A DNA stretch of 64,000 bases from Gelidibacter mesophilus DSM 14095 (GCF_000423005.1 NZ_AUHD01000001.1:434001-498000); one strand, 5' to 3'. Shown: positions 17,168-27,323, counted from the first letter of the stretch. Numbers and translations: made by a program. Notes: generated by a model not told the origin, from the sequence alone.

Positions 17168-17577
17168 ACTTTTTTAATTTATTGTGCAAAATAAACAATA
17201 TTCAGTACAAGAATGACACTGTTAAATGCATTTTAATTATTATTGCCTATTCTTGAAGAATATAGTATTTCCTTTATTTTAGCTAGATTTTTGAATTGTT
17301 TTTATATATTTGGTAAAGATGGTATAAAAATCACATTTCCTTTAGGAAATATTTCACCTTACTACATTAGCTTACTCCGCTTTTTTATTATTGTGCTCAA
17401 GAGGTTTTATAGCAGGCACAACTAATTTATTATAAATCGATCTTAAAGTTTTCAAGATACATTGTAAAATTTGATTGGTCGAATAGTATTCTTTTATATT
17501 ATCACTATTCAAAGGTTTTAGCTCATAAATTTTCAGTAAAATACATACAAACAACCTAATCCTTAAAACAAGTCATT
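17168..17577. other. 410-base intergenic region upstream of a TonB-dependent receptor gene
   Basis: This is AT-rich, non-coding DNA between divergent genes. It must hold the pepT promoter and the receptor promoter. I see no exact TAnnTTTG box, no hairpin with a T-run and no convincing small gene. A TAAATTTT stretch about 45 bases before the receptor ATG is a weak -7 candidate. Confidence 0.4.
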
Positions 17578-20445
17578 ATGAAAAAAAATTACCTATTGCT
17601 ATTTTTAATTCTTTTTTCCTATTCGCTTTATGCCCAGAAGGTGTCTGGGGTGGTTAAAGATGAGAATAACGAACCTTTAAGTGGTGTGACAATTGTAGTC
17701 AAAGGCACATTGTCTGGAACTATAACAGATTTTGATGGTCATTATGAGATAAAAGCCGATATAGGACAGAAATTGGTCTTTTCTTATGTGGGATACAATA
17801 ATCTTGAAAAAACAGTAGAAGGCACCACACTCAATGTGACCATGCAAGCAGGTGTTTCTTTAAATGAAATCACTCTGATTGGAAGTAGAAATCCTGCGAG
17901 AACTGCCGTTAACTCATTATCTCCGGTAGATGTCATTGACGTTTCTGAACTTGCTTCAGTGAGTCCACAAGTGAATCTTAATCAGATCTTAAATTTTGTG
18001 GCGCCTTCATTTACATCCAATACACAAACCATTGCCGATGGAACTGACCATATTGACCCTGCGTCATTGAGAGGTCTTGGGCCAGATCAAGTTTTGGTTT
18101 TAATTAATGGGAAACGACGCCATACATCCTCACTTGTCAATGTTAACGGAACGTTTGGAAGAGGAAGTGTTGGAACGGATTTAAATGCGATTCCGACCGC
18201 ATCAATAAGACGTATTGAGGTTTTAAGAGATGGTGCCGCCGCACAATATGGTAGTGATGCCATTGCCGGTGTTATCAATATTGTGCTAGACAACGCCACT
18301 GAGGAATTGAAGTTAATTGTGACCACTGGAGCAAATTTTACTAGCAACGCCAATGAGCAAACAGGAGGTGTTGATGGTGCTACCACCAATATCAGTGCAA
18401 ACTACGGATTGAAACTTGGAGATAGAGGAGGTTATATCAACTTTACTGGTGATTTTGATTATAGAGATGACTACAATCGTATGAAAGAATGGGAAGGCAG
18501 TATTTTTAACCAATATAATACTATAGAGCGTGTTGCTTCTAATGATGGGTATGATATCACTAAACTTTTGGACGATGATGTATCGGACGTTATCAAATAC
18601 GGAAACCAGGCAGGTTTTAATCTTGACCCTAACGTCTCAAAAGCAGATCTTCGTACTATCTTAAGCGCAAATAATACAGATGCTGAGTTAGCGAGCAGAA
18701 ACATGACCCGATCCGATTTTAATATGAGGGTTGGACAATCAGAAGTTAGAGGAGGACGGTTTTTTACTAACTTTTCGTTACCATTAGACGACAATGGTTC
18801 TGAGTTATATTCATTTGGCGGTCTCAGTTCACGTACAGGAAATTCTGGAGGTTTCTATCGTTTGCCAAACCAGAGCCGGACTTATACTCCAGCCTATATG
18901 AACGGATTTTTACCAGAAATAAACTCTACAATTAGTGACCAGTCACTTTCAGTGGGTATTAAGGGCAAAGTAGGAAATTGGAATGCTGATTTCAGTAATA
19001 CCTATGGTAGGAATGCTTTTTTATATGTAATTGGAAATACCTTTAACGCGTCACTGCAAAATGCCTCACCAACAACCTTTGATGCGGGTGGGTTTAACTT
19101 TTCACAGAACACCGTAAATTTAGATCTTAATAATTTTTATGAGGATATTTTCTCCGGGCTTAACGTTGCATTTGGAGCGGAATACCGTCTTGAAAATTAC
19201 GAAATAGTTGCAGGACAAAAGGATTCCTATGAGCAGTATACTGCCACAGGAGAAGCCATAACGACCTCTACGCAACAACCATCTGTAGATTTCTTTGGAA
19301 GTGCAAGGCCAGGTGGTTCACAAGTGTTTCCGGGATTTAGTCCGAAAAACGAAGTCAATCGAGGACGAAACAGTGTTGCGGGTTACCTCGATTTAGAAGC
19401 TGATATTACCGATGCGTTTTTATTGAGCCTTGCCACACGATTTGAGAATTATTCAGATTTTGGATCGACTATTAATTTTAAATTGGCAGCGCTTTTCAAA
19501 GTCAATGAAAGCTTAAATCTTAGAGTTGCGGGGAATACTGGTTTTAGAGCGCCTTCATTACATCAATTGTACTTTAATTCAACTTCCACAATTTTTGATC
19601 AAAATGGAGATCCTCAAGAGGTGGGAACATTTGCCAATGATAGTCGTGCGGCAAAATTATTGGGAATTCCAGAACTTAAACAAGAAACCTCAAGAAGTAT
19701 TAGTGCAGGTTTTACCGTAAAATGGCCTGAAGCTCGAGTTAATATTACGCTAGATGGTTATTTTGTGGGCATAGACGACCGCGTGGTTTATACCGGACAA
19801 TTTGAAGGCCCCGGAACAGGGACAGAGCTCGATAATTTATTATCCCAGGCCAATGCCACGGCAGCTTCCTTTTTCGCCAATGCTATTGATACAGAGTCAA
19901 AAGGGATCGATTTAGTGATTACCCAAAGTATGAATATTGGAAGCAATATGGTATTGAAAAATGATTTGTCTGCAACGTTTTCTCAAACCAAACAAGTGGG
20001 ACCGATAAATGCGTCCCGGGTTCTTGAAGATGCTGGTTTAGTGGATACTTACTTTCCAGAAGATAGCCGTATTTATTTGGAAGAAGCAGTACCGCGTACC
20101 AAAGTAAACCTGTTCAATACTTTGAGCATGGGTGACTTTAACTTTTTCCTACGAAATGTGTATTTTGGAGAAGTGACGGAAGCGACCACAAATGTAGATT
20201 TACAAGAGGTGTTCGGTTCAAAAATAGTGACAGACCTTTCCGTAGGTTATAAAGTTTCTGATAGCTTTATGCTTACTGTAGGTGCAAATAACTTATTTGA
20301 CATCTATCCAGACCGCGTGAGCAAAGACATTAACGGAATGGGGAACAACCGTAGTGATGGTCGATTTGACTGGTCTAGGAGAGCACAGCAATTTGGTATT
20401 GGTGGACGATTTTTATTTGCCAGACTTAGTATTTCGCTTAAATAA
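17578..20445 (+). CDS. TonB-dependent receptor with carboxypeptidase-like N-terminal domain
   Basis: The 955-residue outer-membrane protein starts with a signal peptide (ends near YAQ, residue 20). A carboxypeptidase-regulatory-like beta domain follows ([23 protein letters not shown], then TDFDGHYEI). The plug domain shows [22 protein letters not shown] and [26 protein letters not shown]. The remainder is the 22-stranded barrel, with [11 protein letters not shown] and a late [14 protein letters not shown] plug beginning with [11 protein letters not shown] resembles vitamin B12/iron-type receptors rather than SusC, and no SusD gene is adjacent. The substrate is unknown; an iron chelate is possible. 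Confidence 0.9.
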   Translation: MKKNYLLLFLILFSYSLYAQKVSGVVKDENNEPLSGVTIVVKGTLSGTITDFDGHYEIKADIGQKLVFSYVGYNNLEKTVEGTTLNVTMQAGVSLNEITLIGSRNPARTAVNSLSPVDVIDVSELASVSPQVNLNQILNFVAPSFTSNTQTIADGTDHIDPASLRGLGPDQVLVLINGKRRHTSSLVNVNGTFGRGSVGTDLNAIPTASIRRIEVLRDGAAAQYGSDAIAGVINIVLDNATEELKLIVTTGANFTSNANEQTGGVDGATTNISANYGLKLGDRGGYINFTGDFDYRDDYNRMKEWEGSIFNQYNTIERVASNDGYDITKLLDDDVSDVIKYGNQAGFNLDPNVSKADLRTILSANNTDAELASRNMTRSDFNMRVGQSEVRGGRFFTNFSLPLDDNGSELYSFGGLSSRTGNSGGFYRLPNQSRTYTPAYMNGFLPEINSTISDQSLSVGIKGKVGNWNADFSNTYGRNAFLYVIGNTFNASLQNASPTTFDAGGFNFSQNTVNLDLNNFYEDIFSGLNVAFGAEYRLENYEIVAGQKDSYEQYTATGEAITTSTQQPSVDFFGSARPGGSQVFPGFSPKNEVNRGRNSVAGYLDLEADITDAFLLSLATRFENYSDFGSTINFKLAALFKVNESLNLRVAGNTGFRAPSLHQLYFNSTSTIFDQNGDPQEVGTFANDSRAAKLLGIPELKQETSRSISAGFTVKWPEARVNITLDGYFVGIDDRVVYTGQFEGPGTGTELDNLLSQANATAASFFANAIDTESKGIDLVITQSMNIGSNMVLKNDLSATFSQTKQVGPINASRVLEDAGLVDTYFPEDSRIYLEEAVPRTKVNLFNTLSMGDFNFFLRNVYFGEVTEATTNVDLQEVFGSKIVTDLSVGYKVSDSFMLTVGANNLFDIYPDRVSKDINGMGNNRSDGRFDWSRRAQQFGIGGRFLFARLSISLK

Positions 20446-20473
20446 TAGTAAAATTTTAAAACTATATAATCTT

Positions 20474-20500
20474 AAAACTACCCTATCTTTGGGTAGTTTT
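20474..20500 (+). terminator. Terminator after the TonB-dependent receptor gene
   Basis: AAAACTACCC and GGGTAGTTTT form a ten-base-pair stem with a seven-base loop, followed by TTATTTTT. It ends the receptor transcript just before pyrD. Confidence 0.85.
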
Positions 20501-20515
20501 TTATTTTTGCTAACT

Positions 20516-21547
20516 ATGTATAAATCTTTTCTTCGTCCGCTTCTTTTTTTATCCGATCCTGAAGCTGTGCACCATTTTACCTTTAAACTCATAAGAGCTG
20601 CGCATAGTTTTGGATGTGGCGGATTATTTAGAAACGCTTATCAAGTAAAAGACAAAGGTCTTGAACGCGAATTTTTTGGTTTGAAATTCCCCAACCCCGT
20701 CGGACTTGCTGCGGGTTTTGATAAAGAAGCCAAGCTTTATAAGGAACTTTCCAATTTAGGTTTTGGCTTTATTGAAATCGGAACCATTACGCCTAAGCCA
20801 CAAGCTGGAAACGAAAAACCACGTTTGTTCCGACTGAAGGAAGATGCAGCCATTATCAACAGAATGGGATTTAATAACGGTGGTGTGGAGGAGGCCATTG
20901 AACGGTTGAAAAAGAACCCAATGGTAGGAAATAAAAATCATGTTTTGATAGGTGGAAACATTGGTAAGAATAAAACCACCCCAAATGAAGAAGCAGTCAA
21001 TGATTATATCATCTGTTTTGAAGCACTTTTTGATTATGTTGATTATTTTGTGGTCAATGTGAGCTCTCCTAATACCCCAAATTTACGTGCGCTACAGGAA
21101 AAAAAACCCTTGAGCGATTTGTTGCAAACACTACAAGATAGAAATAATTTGAAAGAGAAACGCAAACCCATCCTTCTTAAAATTGCACCAGATTTGACCG
21201 ATGAGCAACTTCTGGATATCATAGATATTGTATCCACCACTAAAATTGATGGTGTCATCGCTACCAATACAACTATTTCTAGAGAAGGTCTAAAAAGTGA
21301 AAACAAGGCAGAAATGGGCGGCTTAAGTGGTCAACCTTTAACACAGCGATCTACTGAAGTGATCCGATTTTTATCACAAAAAAGTAATAAGGCATTTCCA
21401 ATTATTGGAGTAGGAGGGATACATTCGTCTCAAGATGCATTGGAGAAATTAGACGCTGGTGCAGATTTGATTCAGTTGTATACCGGTTTTATTTATGAAG
21501 GGCCACAATTGATAAAGGACATTAATAAAGCGCTATTGGCGAGATGA
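20516..21547 (+). CDS. pyrD: Dihydroorotate dehydrogenase (quinone), class 2
   Basis: The 344-residue protein matches class 2 PyrD in length and sequence: an N-terminal membrane-associating helix ([16 protein letters not shown]), [44 protein letters not shown] and [11 protein letters not shown], which contains the catalytic Ser typical of class 2. The FMN-binding end reads [18 protein letters not shown] and [27 protein letters not shown]. It oxidises dihydroorotate with quinone in pyrimidine synthesis. The frame is open further upstream through the terminator hairpin; the ATG at 20516 gives the family's usual N-terminus. Confidence 0.95.
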   Translation: MYKSFLRPLLFLSDPEAVHHFTFKLIRAAHSFGCGGLFRNAYQVKDKGLEREFFGLKFPNPVGLAAGFDKEAKLYKELSNLGFGFIEIGTITPKPQAGNEKPRLFRLKEDAAIINRMGFNNGGVEEAIERLKKNPMVGNKNHVLIGGNIGKNKTTPNEEAVNDYIICFEALFDYVDYFVVNVSSPNTPNLRALQEKKPLSDLLQTLQDRNNLKEKRKPILLKIAPDLTDEQLLDIIDIVSTTKIDGVIATNTTISREGLKSENKAEMGGLSGQPLTQRSTEVIRFLSQKSNKAFPIIGVGGIHSSQDALEKLDAGADLIQLYTGFIYEGPQLIKDINKALLAR

Positions 21548-21669
21548 CTAAAAATTCCTAGATATCAAACATTTTAGTGGTGTAGCGTTGAAACCTTTAA
21601 CAAGATAATAGATTTTAGAATACATGAAAGTCTTACCTTTCTTACCATAGCGTACTTTGGTCTTTTTTT

Positions 21670-22284
21670 ATGATAGAAATACTCCTCTCTTTTTCAATTG
21701 CCACGCTTGCCCTCGCCATTTCTCCAGGACCTGATAATATATACGTGCTCACCCAGTCGCTGATTAACGGGACTAAAAGCGGCATCGCAACCACCGCTGG
21801 TTTAATAAGCGGATGCATCGTCCACACCACATTTTTGGCATTTGGGATATCGGCAATTATTACTACCTCGGCTGAACTTTTTTATGCGATAAAAGTTTTG
21901 GGAGCCTGTTATTTGTTTTATTTGGCCTACAAAGTTTATAGAAGTGACGAACACATATCATGGGAGGATAACGCGCCGCGGAAATCTTATGCGCAGCTTT
22001 TTAAAACCGGAGTGATCATGAATTTGGTAAACCCGAAAGTGATGATCTTCTTTTTAGCGTTTTTTCCGGGGTTTTTGTGGGATAAGGATGGAAATACTGT
22101 TGTTCAATTTTATATTTTAGGAATTACGTTTATGTTGGTTTCGTTTCTCACTTTTAGTGGCATAGCTGTATTGGCTGGACGTATTTCTGAATTCATTTTG
22201 AAAAGAAAAGGGGTTGGTGTTTTCTTAAAATGGCTGCAAATTGTTGTTTTTGTTGGAATTGCACTTTATATCATTGTAGATTAG
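21670..22284 (+). CDS. LysE/RhtB-family amino acid exporter
   Basis: The 204-residue membrane protein has about six hydrophobic segments. The N-terminal LysE signature is ATLALAISPGPDNIYVLTQSLINGTKSGIATTAGLISG, with KVLGACYLFYLAYKVYR in the middle and VIMNLVNPKVMIFFLAFFPGFL in the second half. Family members export amino acids or related small molecules across the inner membrane. The substrate is not known. It lies 122 bases after pyrD on the same strand. Confidence 0.9.
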   Translation: MIEILLSFSIATLALAISPGPDNIYVLTQSLINGTKSGIATTAGLISGCIVHTTFLAFGISAIITTSAELFYAIKVLGACYLFYLAYKVYRSDEHISWEDNAPRKSYAQLFKTGVIMNLVNPKVMIFFLAFFPGFLWDKDGNTVVQFYILGITFMLVSFLTFSGIAVLAGRISEFILKRKGVGVFLKWLQIVVFVGIALYIIVD

Positions 22285-22424
22285 TAATGAGTGCATAGAA
22301 CTAAATAAGCGTAATCTTGGCTATTAAGATAAGCTTCTTTAAAGTTCTGTTTTATTGAGATTCAATCACCATTATTGGTAATTATATGCCATTAGGAACT
22401 CCTATTAATTTTTTTGAGTGAAAG

Positions 22425-22444
22425 ATTCCTGCCGTCGCAGGAAT
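22425..22444. repeat. Perfect 8-bp palindromic hairpin upstream of HMG-CoA lyase
   Basis: ATTCCTGC and GCAGGAAT enclose a CGTC loop. A degenerate relative (TTCTGC, GAAA, GCAGGA) lies at about 31411-31427 after guaB. Such CTGC...GCAG elements resemble the small REP-like palindromes found between genes in flavobacteria. The hairpin ends 16 bases before the start codon at 22461. Confidence 0.5.
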
Positions 22445-22460
22445 TTATATCTTTGATCCC

Positions 22461-23321
22461 ATGCAACACGTTAAAATAATTGAATGTCCACGGGATGCCA
22501 TGCAAGGCATCAAAGACTTTATTCCCACAGAAAAAAAAGTCCAATATATTCAGTCCTTATTACGTGTTGGTTTTGATACCATTGATTTTGGTAGTTTTGT
22601 GTCTCCAAAAGCCATTCCGCAAATGGTAGATACTGCTGAAGTGTTATCCAAACTCGATCTTTCCAAAACCCAAAGCAAGCTTTTAGCCATTATTGCCAAT
22701 ACAAGAGGTGCTGAAGAGGCATCGCAGCATTCTGAAATCGATTATTTAGGCTACCCGTTTTCAATTTCGGAAAACTTCCAAATGCGCAATACCCATAAAA
22801 CTATTGCCCAGTCGGTTGTGACTTTAAAAGAGATTTTGGAAATCGCCGATAAAACGAATAAAGAAGTAGTGGTTTACATTTCTATGGGCTTTGGAAATCC
22901 TTATGGCGATCCTTGGAATGTTGATGTTGTGGGCGATTGGACCGAACGCTTGGCTAAAATGGGGGTAAAAATCTTGTCTTTGAGCGATACGGTTGGAACG
23001 TCAAATCCTGAAAATATTCATTATCTTTTTTCGAACCTGATTCCAGAGTATTCAAATATTGAATTTGGAGCGCATCTTCATACCACGCCTACCACGTGGT
23101 TTGAGAAAGTGGATGCAGCCTACAATGCAGGTTGTAAACGTTTTGATGGTGCCATCCAAGGTTTTGGTGGCTGTCCAATGGCAAAGGATGAATTGACGGG
23201 AAATATGCCCACTGAAAAACTGCTCTCTTATTTCACTTCAAAGCAACATAATGATCTCAATGCCTTGAGCTTTGAAAGCGCCTATAATGAGGCCACAAAA
23301 ATTTTCAAGTCTTACCATTAA
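22461..23321 (+). CDS. Hydroxymethylglutaryl-CoA lyase
   Basis: The 286-residue protein matches HMG-CoA lyase. It begins HVKIIECPRDAMQGI with the catalytic Arg-Asp pair, then DFGSFVSPKAIPQM, VYISMGFGNPYGDPW and LSLSDTVGTSNPENI. The metal-binding HLHTTP and the late DGAIQGFGGCPMAKDELTGNMPTE carry the catalytic Cys loop (GGCPMAKDELTGN). It cleaves HMG-CoA to acetyl-CoA and acetoacetate in leucine breakdown. It stands alone; a small palindrome lies just upstream. Confidence 0.92.
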   Translation: MQHVKIIECPRDAMQGIKDFIPTEKKVQYIQSLLRVGFDTIDFGSFVSPKAIPQMVDTAEVLSKLDLSKTQSKLLAIIANTRGAEEASQHSEIDYLGYPFSISENFQMRNTHKTIAQSVVTLKEILEIADKTNKEVVVYISMGFGNPYGDPWNVDVVGDWTERLAKMGVKILSLSDTVGTSNPENIHYLFSNLIPEYSNIEFGAHLHTTPTTWFEKVDAAYNAGCKRFDGAIQGFGGCPMAKDELTGNMPTEKLLSYFTSKQHNDLNALSFESAYNEATKIFKSYH

Positions 23322-23425
23322 ATTTCCTTACTGCTTATGCCCATGTTTTCAATTAGTTGAAGCAATAGTTAGAATCTTATTTTAAATTAATCTAAATAAG
23401 CTTTAATTTTTTTAATTCCATGTCT

Positions 23426-23433
23426 TACTTTTG
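23426..23433 (+). promoter_or_regulatory. -7 box (TACTTTTG) of the DUF4856 gene
   Basis: TACTTTTG matches the Bacteroidota TAnnTTTG -7 consensus and lies 41 bases before the ATG at 23475. No clear TTTG -33 box is present at the expected distance, so the call rests on the -7 box alone. Confidence 0.4.
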
Positions 23434-23474
23434 TGCCATAATTAAACCACTATTTATATTAAGACTAAATAATA

Positions 23475-24677
23475 ATGAGAAAAATTTTATTAGGAATAGC
23501 CATTACTTCAGCGCTATTTACATCATGTTCAAGTGATGATGACGTCAACAACCCAATTAACGAGGTGGAAGCCCCTTTAACTTATAAGTTTACACGAGAT
23601 GGTAATTCTACCGTCGATTTTAATGGTCAAACTACAAGAATTCAAATGGCCATGGAATTGCGATCTGCTTTAAAAGACAATACGAAATCAGCTGCCGAGT
23701 TGCAGGCAATGTTCGCACACCTTGAAGGTGAAAGCGATTTTTCGGATACTAATTTAAATGCCTCTGGCAAAAATGTACGTAGTAAAGTAGCAGCATCAAA
23801 AGATTATTTTGCAGCCAATACCACAGTATCCAACGAAATTAAGGGTCTTATGGATTCTTGGATTGAGCAACAAGCCACCACAGTATTTGCAAATTGGGAT
23901 GTGACTGCAACTGCAGGTACGGCCGGTCAGTTACAACAAGCCGGTGGCGGAACGATGAGATATGTGGATGCCAAAGGTTTAGAATTGGATCAAGCTGTGG
24001 CAAAAACATTAATTGGCGGTCTAATGATCGATCAAATGTTAAACCACTATTTAAGCACTTCTGTCTTGGATGAGGCTTCAAATATCGAAAACAACAACAA
24101 CGGTGTTGTTGACCAAGGCAAATTCTACACGACAATGGAACACAAGTGGGATGAAGGCTACGGCTATTTGTACGGAAATGAGGTTGATCCTTCAGTTCCA
24201 GTTTTAGGAGCGGACAGCTTTTTAAATACTTATTTAAAACAAGTTGATTCAGATCCTGATTTTGCAGGAACAGCTGCAGAGGTTTATGATGCCTTAAAAT
24301 TGGGTAGAGCTGCAATTGTTGCAAAAAATTATGAAGTAAGAGATGCGCAGGTTGCAATTATCAGAGAAAATATTTCGATAGTTCCAGCGGTTCGTGCAGT
24401 TCACTATTTACAAGGTGGAAAAATTGGTATGGCCGCTGAAGATCATGCTAAAGCTTTTCATGCTTTATCTGAAGCCTTAGGATTTATCAATAGCTTACAA
24501 TTTACAAGACAGCCAAACACGGACACGCCTTATTTCACGCATGCAGAAGTGACCGCTTTTATGGATGCATTGATGGACGGTAACGGATTTTGGGATGTTG
24601 CCCCTGAAGTTCTAGACAGCATGTCTGAAGCTATTGCTTCAAAATTTGGATTTACTGTGGAAGAAGCAGCTAACTAA
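23475..24677 (+). CDS. DUF4856 lipoprotein of an imelysin/TonB cluster
   Basis: The 400-residue protein begins with a lipoprotein signal ending in LFTSC (lipid Cys at residue 18), followed by SSDDDVN. That acidic stretch resembles the surface-export signal of Bacteroidota lipoproteins. The body is mostly helical and carries the DUF4856 pattern: YKFTRDGNSTVDFNGQTTRIQM, LMIDQMLNHYLS, TTMEHKWDEGYGYLYG. The EHKWDE element recalls the HxxE metal motif of imelysins, to which this family seems related. It is followed by a terminator hairpin and then the imelysin-like gene. A role in binding iron or another metal at the cell surface is inferred from context. Confidence 0.8.
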   Translation: MRKILLGIAITSALFTSCSSDDDVNNPINEVEAPLTYKFTRDGNSTVDFNGQTTRIQMAMELRSALKDNTKSAAELQAMFAHLEGESDFSDTNLNASGKNVRSKVAASKDYFAANTTVSNEIKGLMDSWIEQQATTVFANWDVTATAGTAGQLQQAGGGTMRYVDAKGLELDQAVAKTLIGGLMIDQMLNHYLSTSVLDEASNIENNNNGVVDQGKFYTTMEHKWDEGYGYLYGNEVDPSVPVLGADSFLNTYLKQVDSDPDFAGTAAEVYDALKLGRAAIVAKNYEVRDAQVAIIRENISIVPAVRAVHYLQGGKIGMAAEDHAKAFHALSEALGFINSLQFTRQPNTDTPYFTHAEVTAFMDALMDGNGFWDVAPEVLDSMSEAIASKFGFTVEEAAN

Positions 24678-24699
24678 AAAAACAATAATTGACGAGGTA

Positions 24700-24736
24700 G
24701 TGATTGCATTATTAGGAATGCAATCACTTCTTCTTT
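24700..24736 (+). terminator. Terminator between the DUF4856 and imelysin-like genes
   Basis: GTGATTGCATT and AATGCAATCAC form a perfect 11-base-pair stem with a six-base loop, followed by TTCTTCTTT. It should reduce read-through into the next gene, which has its own -7 box. Confidence 0.8.
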
Positions 24737-24743
24737 AAATTTG
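24736..24743 (+). promoter_or_regulatory. -7 box (TAAATTTG) of the imelysin-like gene
   Basis: TAAATTTG is an exact match to TAnnTTTG, 28 bases before the ATG at 24772 and immediately after the terminator hairpin. No clear -33 box is seen because the hairpin occupies that position. Confidence 0.4.
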
Positions 24744-24771
24744 CATCTTTATTAAGAAAACATCAATTTCC

Positions 24772-25890
24772 ATGTTAAAAAAAATAGCTTTATTTTTTGG
24801 GTTAGCGCTCATAGTGGCCTGTAGTTCTTCAGATGATTCGTCAAAGGGAGGAGCGACTGATAATTTTGACCGATCCACATTATTGACAAATCTTGCTGAT
24901 AATATCATCATTCCATCCTATCAAGATTTTGCTCCAAAATTAACCACTTTAAAAGGTTCTATTGAAAGTTTTGTGGCCACACCAAATCAAAGCACATTGG
25001 ATGCCACACGAAAAAATTGGCTAACGGCCTATAGCGCATGGCAACGCTTGGAAATGTATAATATTGGAAAAGCAGAGGCATTAAACCAGTATTATTACTA
25101 TATGAACATTTATCCGGTAACTGTTGCTGATATTGAAACTGGTGTATCAACTGGGTCTTATGATTTGAATGCACCAAGTTACCATGATGCACAAGGCTTC
25201 CCGGCTTTAGATTATTTATTATACGGTGTTGCAACTGATGACGCAGGAATTATTTCAAAATTCTCAACAGATGCCAATGCGCAAGGTTATAAGGATTATT
25301 TGATGGACGTGATCAATCAAATGGATAATTTGACACAACAAGTCATCACGGATTGGACAACAATTTATCGTGACCAATTTGTCAATTCATCACAAAACAC
25401 AGCAACAAGCTCTTTGAACAAATTTGTAAACGATTTTATTTTCTACTATGAAAAAGGCTTGCGCGCCAATAAGATCGGAATTCCAGCAGGAGTGTTTTCT
25501 ACAACGCCTTTACCTGATAAGGTAGAAGCGTATTACAATCAAGAAGTTTCAAAAGCTCTGAGTTTAGAAGCTTTAGATGCGGTTCAGGATGTTTTTAATG
25601 GAAAATCGTTTAATGGAACTGCTACTGGTCCAAGTTTTAAAACGTATCTCGATTATTTAAACACCAATAAAGAAGGCCAAAAGTTGAGTAGTCTTATTAA
25701 TAATCAATTCGATTTGGCAAGAACTGAAATCGAAGGATTAAATTCAAATTTTAGTACGCAAATCACCTCTGACAATTCAAAAATGACTGACGCTTATGAT
25801 GCCTTGCAGCGTGCGGTAGTTTATTTAAAGGTGGATATGGTTCAGGCTTTTAATATTAGTGTGGATTATGTAGATGCTGATGGCGATTAA
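24772..25890 (+). CDS. Imelysin-family (M75-like) lipoprotein with altered metal motif
   Basis: The 372-residue protein has a lipoprotein signal ending LIVAC (Cys at 17), then SSSDDSS, again compatible with surface export. The sequence is helical and follows the imelysin pattern: WLTAYSAWQRLEMYNIGKAEALNQYYYYMNIYPV, then YHDAQGFPALDYLLYG. The family motif GxHxxE is replaced by G142-F-P144-A-L-D147, so the metal-site His is absent. Imelysins are iron-regulated periplasmic or surface proteins that bind iron. This one lies between the DUF4856 lipoprotein and the HTTM/TonB-receptor pair, so it may hold metal or another ligand without the canonical site. Confidence 0.85.
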   Translation: MLKKIALFFGLALIVACSSSDDSSKGGATDNFDRSTLLTNLADNIIIPSYQDFAPKLTTLKGSIESFVATPNQSTLDATRKNWLTAYSAWQRLEMYNIGKAEALNQYYYYMNIYPVTVADIETGVSTGSYDLNAPSYHDAQGFPALDYLLYGVATDDAGIISKFSTDANAQGYKDYLMDVINQMDNLTQQVITDWTTIYRDQFVNSSQNTATSSLNKFVNDFIFYYEKGLRANKIGIPAGVFSTTPLPDKVEAYYNQEVSKALSLEALDAVQDVFNGKSFNGTATGPSFKTYLDYLNTNKEGQKLSSLINNQFDLARTEIEGLNSNFSTQITSDNSKMTDAYDALQRAVVYLKVDMVQAFNISVDYVDADGD

Positions 25891-25917
25891 TGTTTAAATG
25901 AAATAAAAAAGACAAAG

Positions 25918-25951
25918 AAGATTCTTTAAATGATTTAGAGAATCTTTTTTT
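25918..25951 (+). terminator. Terminator after the imelysin-like gene
   Basis: AAGATTCT and AGAATCTT pair across a 13-base loop and are followed by a T-run. It lies about eight bases before the start codon of the HTTM gene at 25959. Confidence 0.75.
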
Positions 25952-25958
25952 TGGTTTT

Positions 25959-27323
25959 ATGAGCACTAGTTTTAAAATATATCTCAATAAACAAACTTCC
26001 GCCGCGCCTTTAGCAGTTTTTCGGATTGGCTTTGGCGTGATGATGCTATTTAGCATTGTTCGCTTCTGGTGGCATGGTTGGATAGAAACGCTCTATGTTT
26101 TACCAAAGTTCCATTTTTCCTATTATGGTTTTGAATGGGTTCAACCTATTGGAGAATACACCTATCTTATTTTTGCTGTTTGTGGCATTTCTGCATTTTT
26201 TGTAGCCATCGGGCTGAAATATCGTTTGGCAATCATCGCCTTTTTTTTGAGCTTCACCTACATTGAGCTCATGGACAAGACTGCTTATCTCAACCATTAT
26301 TATTTTATAAGCGTGTTGAGTTTCCTAATGATATTTTTACCTGCAAACGCCTATTTTTCCGTTGACAATCTTATTAAAAAGAAAACGTTTACGTCCATTC
26401 CAAAATGGACCATTGACAGCATTAAGTTATTGGTCAGTATCGTCTATATATATGCTGGATTGGCCAAAGTTAATTCCGATTGGCTATTTAAGGCCATGCC
26501 TCTAAGAATTTGGTTACCATCTAAATATGATTTACCATTTGTAGGCAACTCATTCATGCAACAGGAATGGTTCCATTTTGCCATGAGTTGGTCCGGAATG
26601 CTCTATGATTTGTGCATTCCTTTTTTATTGATAGTCAAACGGACCCGTTGGTTTGCTTTTGGATTGGTGGTTTTCTTTCATGTATTTACGCGTGTTTTAT
26701 TCCCTATCGGAATGTTTCCCTATATCATGATTGTCACGGCGCTGATTTTCTTTGATGCCGATTTACACCATCGTATTTTAGGTTTAATTAAAACCTTATT
26801 ACAGCCATTTAAAGTCAATTCGTCAAAATTCAGAACTGAGCGTTATCAGTATAAAAATCAAAAAATAATACTTCCTATCGTTGCCTTGTTTTTTGTTTTC
26901 CAGATGGCGTTTCCTTTTCGTTATCTGTTATATCCCAATGAATTGTTTTGGACGGAAGAAGGCTATCGGTTTTCGTGGCGTGTGATGCTTATGGAGAAGA
27001 TGGGTTACACCACTTTTAAAATTGTGGATGCAGAAACGGGGCAAAGTTTTTTAGTTGATAATTCAGATTTCTTAACGTCGCTTCAAGAGAAACAGATGAG
27101 TTTTCAACCGGATTTTATTTTGGAATATGCCCATTATTTGGGAGACCATTTCAAAAGCCAAGGCCATAAAAATATTCAAGTATTTGCGGAAAGTTATGTC
27201 GCACTTAACGGTCGATTGAGTCAACCTTATGTTGATACAACGGTCGATTTATATAAAGAAAAAGAATCATTCCGGCATAAAAACTGGATTTTACCATTCA
27301 ATGATGAAATTAAAGGATTTTAG
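25959..27323 (+). CDS. HTTM-domain integral membrane protein
   Basis: The 454-residue protein has about eight hydrophobic segments and the HTTM (horizontally transferred transmembrane) pattern related to vitamin K-dependent gamma-carboxylase: AAPLAVFRIGFGVMMLFSIVRFW, YIELMDKTAYLNHYYFISVLSFLMIFLPANAYFSVD, YIYAGLAKVNSDWL and FFHVFTRVLFPIGMFPYIMI. The C-terminal third is soluble and probably periplasmic. The chemical role of bacterial HTTM proteins is unproven. It starts right after the imelysin terminator and overlaps the TonB-receptor gene by 23 bases, so the two should be translationally coupled. Confidence 0.85.
   Translation: MSTSFKIYLNKQTSAAPLAVFRIGFGVMMLFSIVRFWWHGWIETLYVLPKFHFSYYGFEWVQPIGEYTYLIFAVCGISAFFVAIGLKYRLAIIAFFLSFTYIELMDKTAYLNHYYFISVLSFLMIFLPANAYFSVDNLIKKKTFTSIPKWTIDSIKLLVSIVYIYAGLAKVNSDWLFKAMPLRIWLPSKYDLPFVGNSFMQQEWFHFAMSWSGMLYDLCIPFLLIVKRTRWFAFGLVVFFHVFTRVLFPIGMFPYIMIVTALIFFDADLHHRILGLIKTLLQPFKVNSSKFRTERYQYKNQKIILPIVALFFVFQMAFPFRYLLYPNELFWTEEGYRFSWRVMLMEKMGYTTFKIVDAETGQSFLVDNSDFLTSLQEKQMSFQPDFILEYAHYLGDHFKSQGHKNIQVFAESYVALNGRLSQPYVDTTVDLYKEKESFRHKNWILPFNDEIKGF

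Noticed and set aside
17243-17425. 60-codon frames in the gap before the TonB-dependent receptor
   Set aside because: AT-rich hydrophobic translations without start context or family; treated as non-coding.
22448-22455. TATCTTTG box immediately before the HMG-CoA lyase ATG
   Set aside because: It matches TAnnTTTG but is only five bases from the start codon and has no -33 partner.
23848-24357. 169-codon minus-strand frame inside the DUF4856 gene
   Set aside because: It is an opposite-strand shadow with Leu/Gln/His-rich, low-quality composition; the plus-strand protein is convincing.
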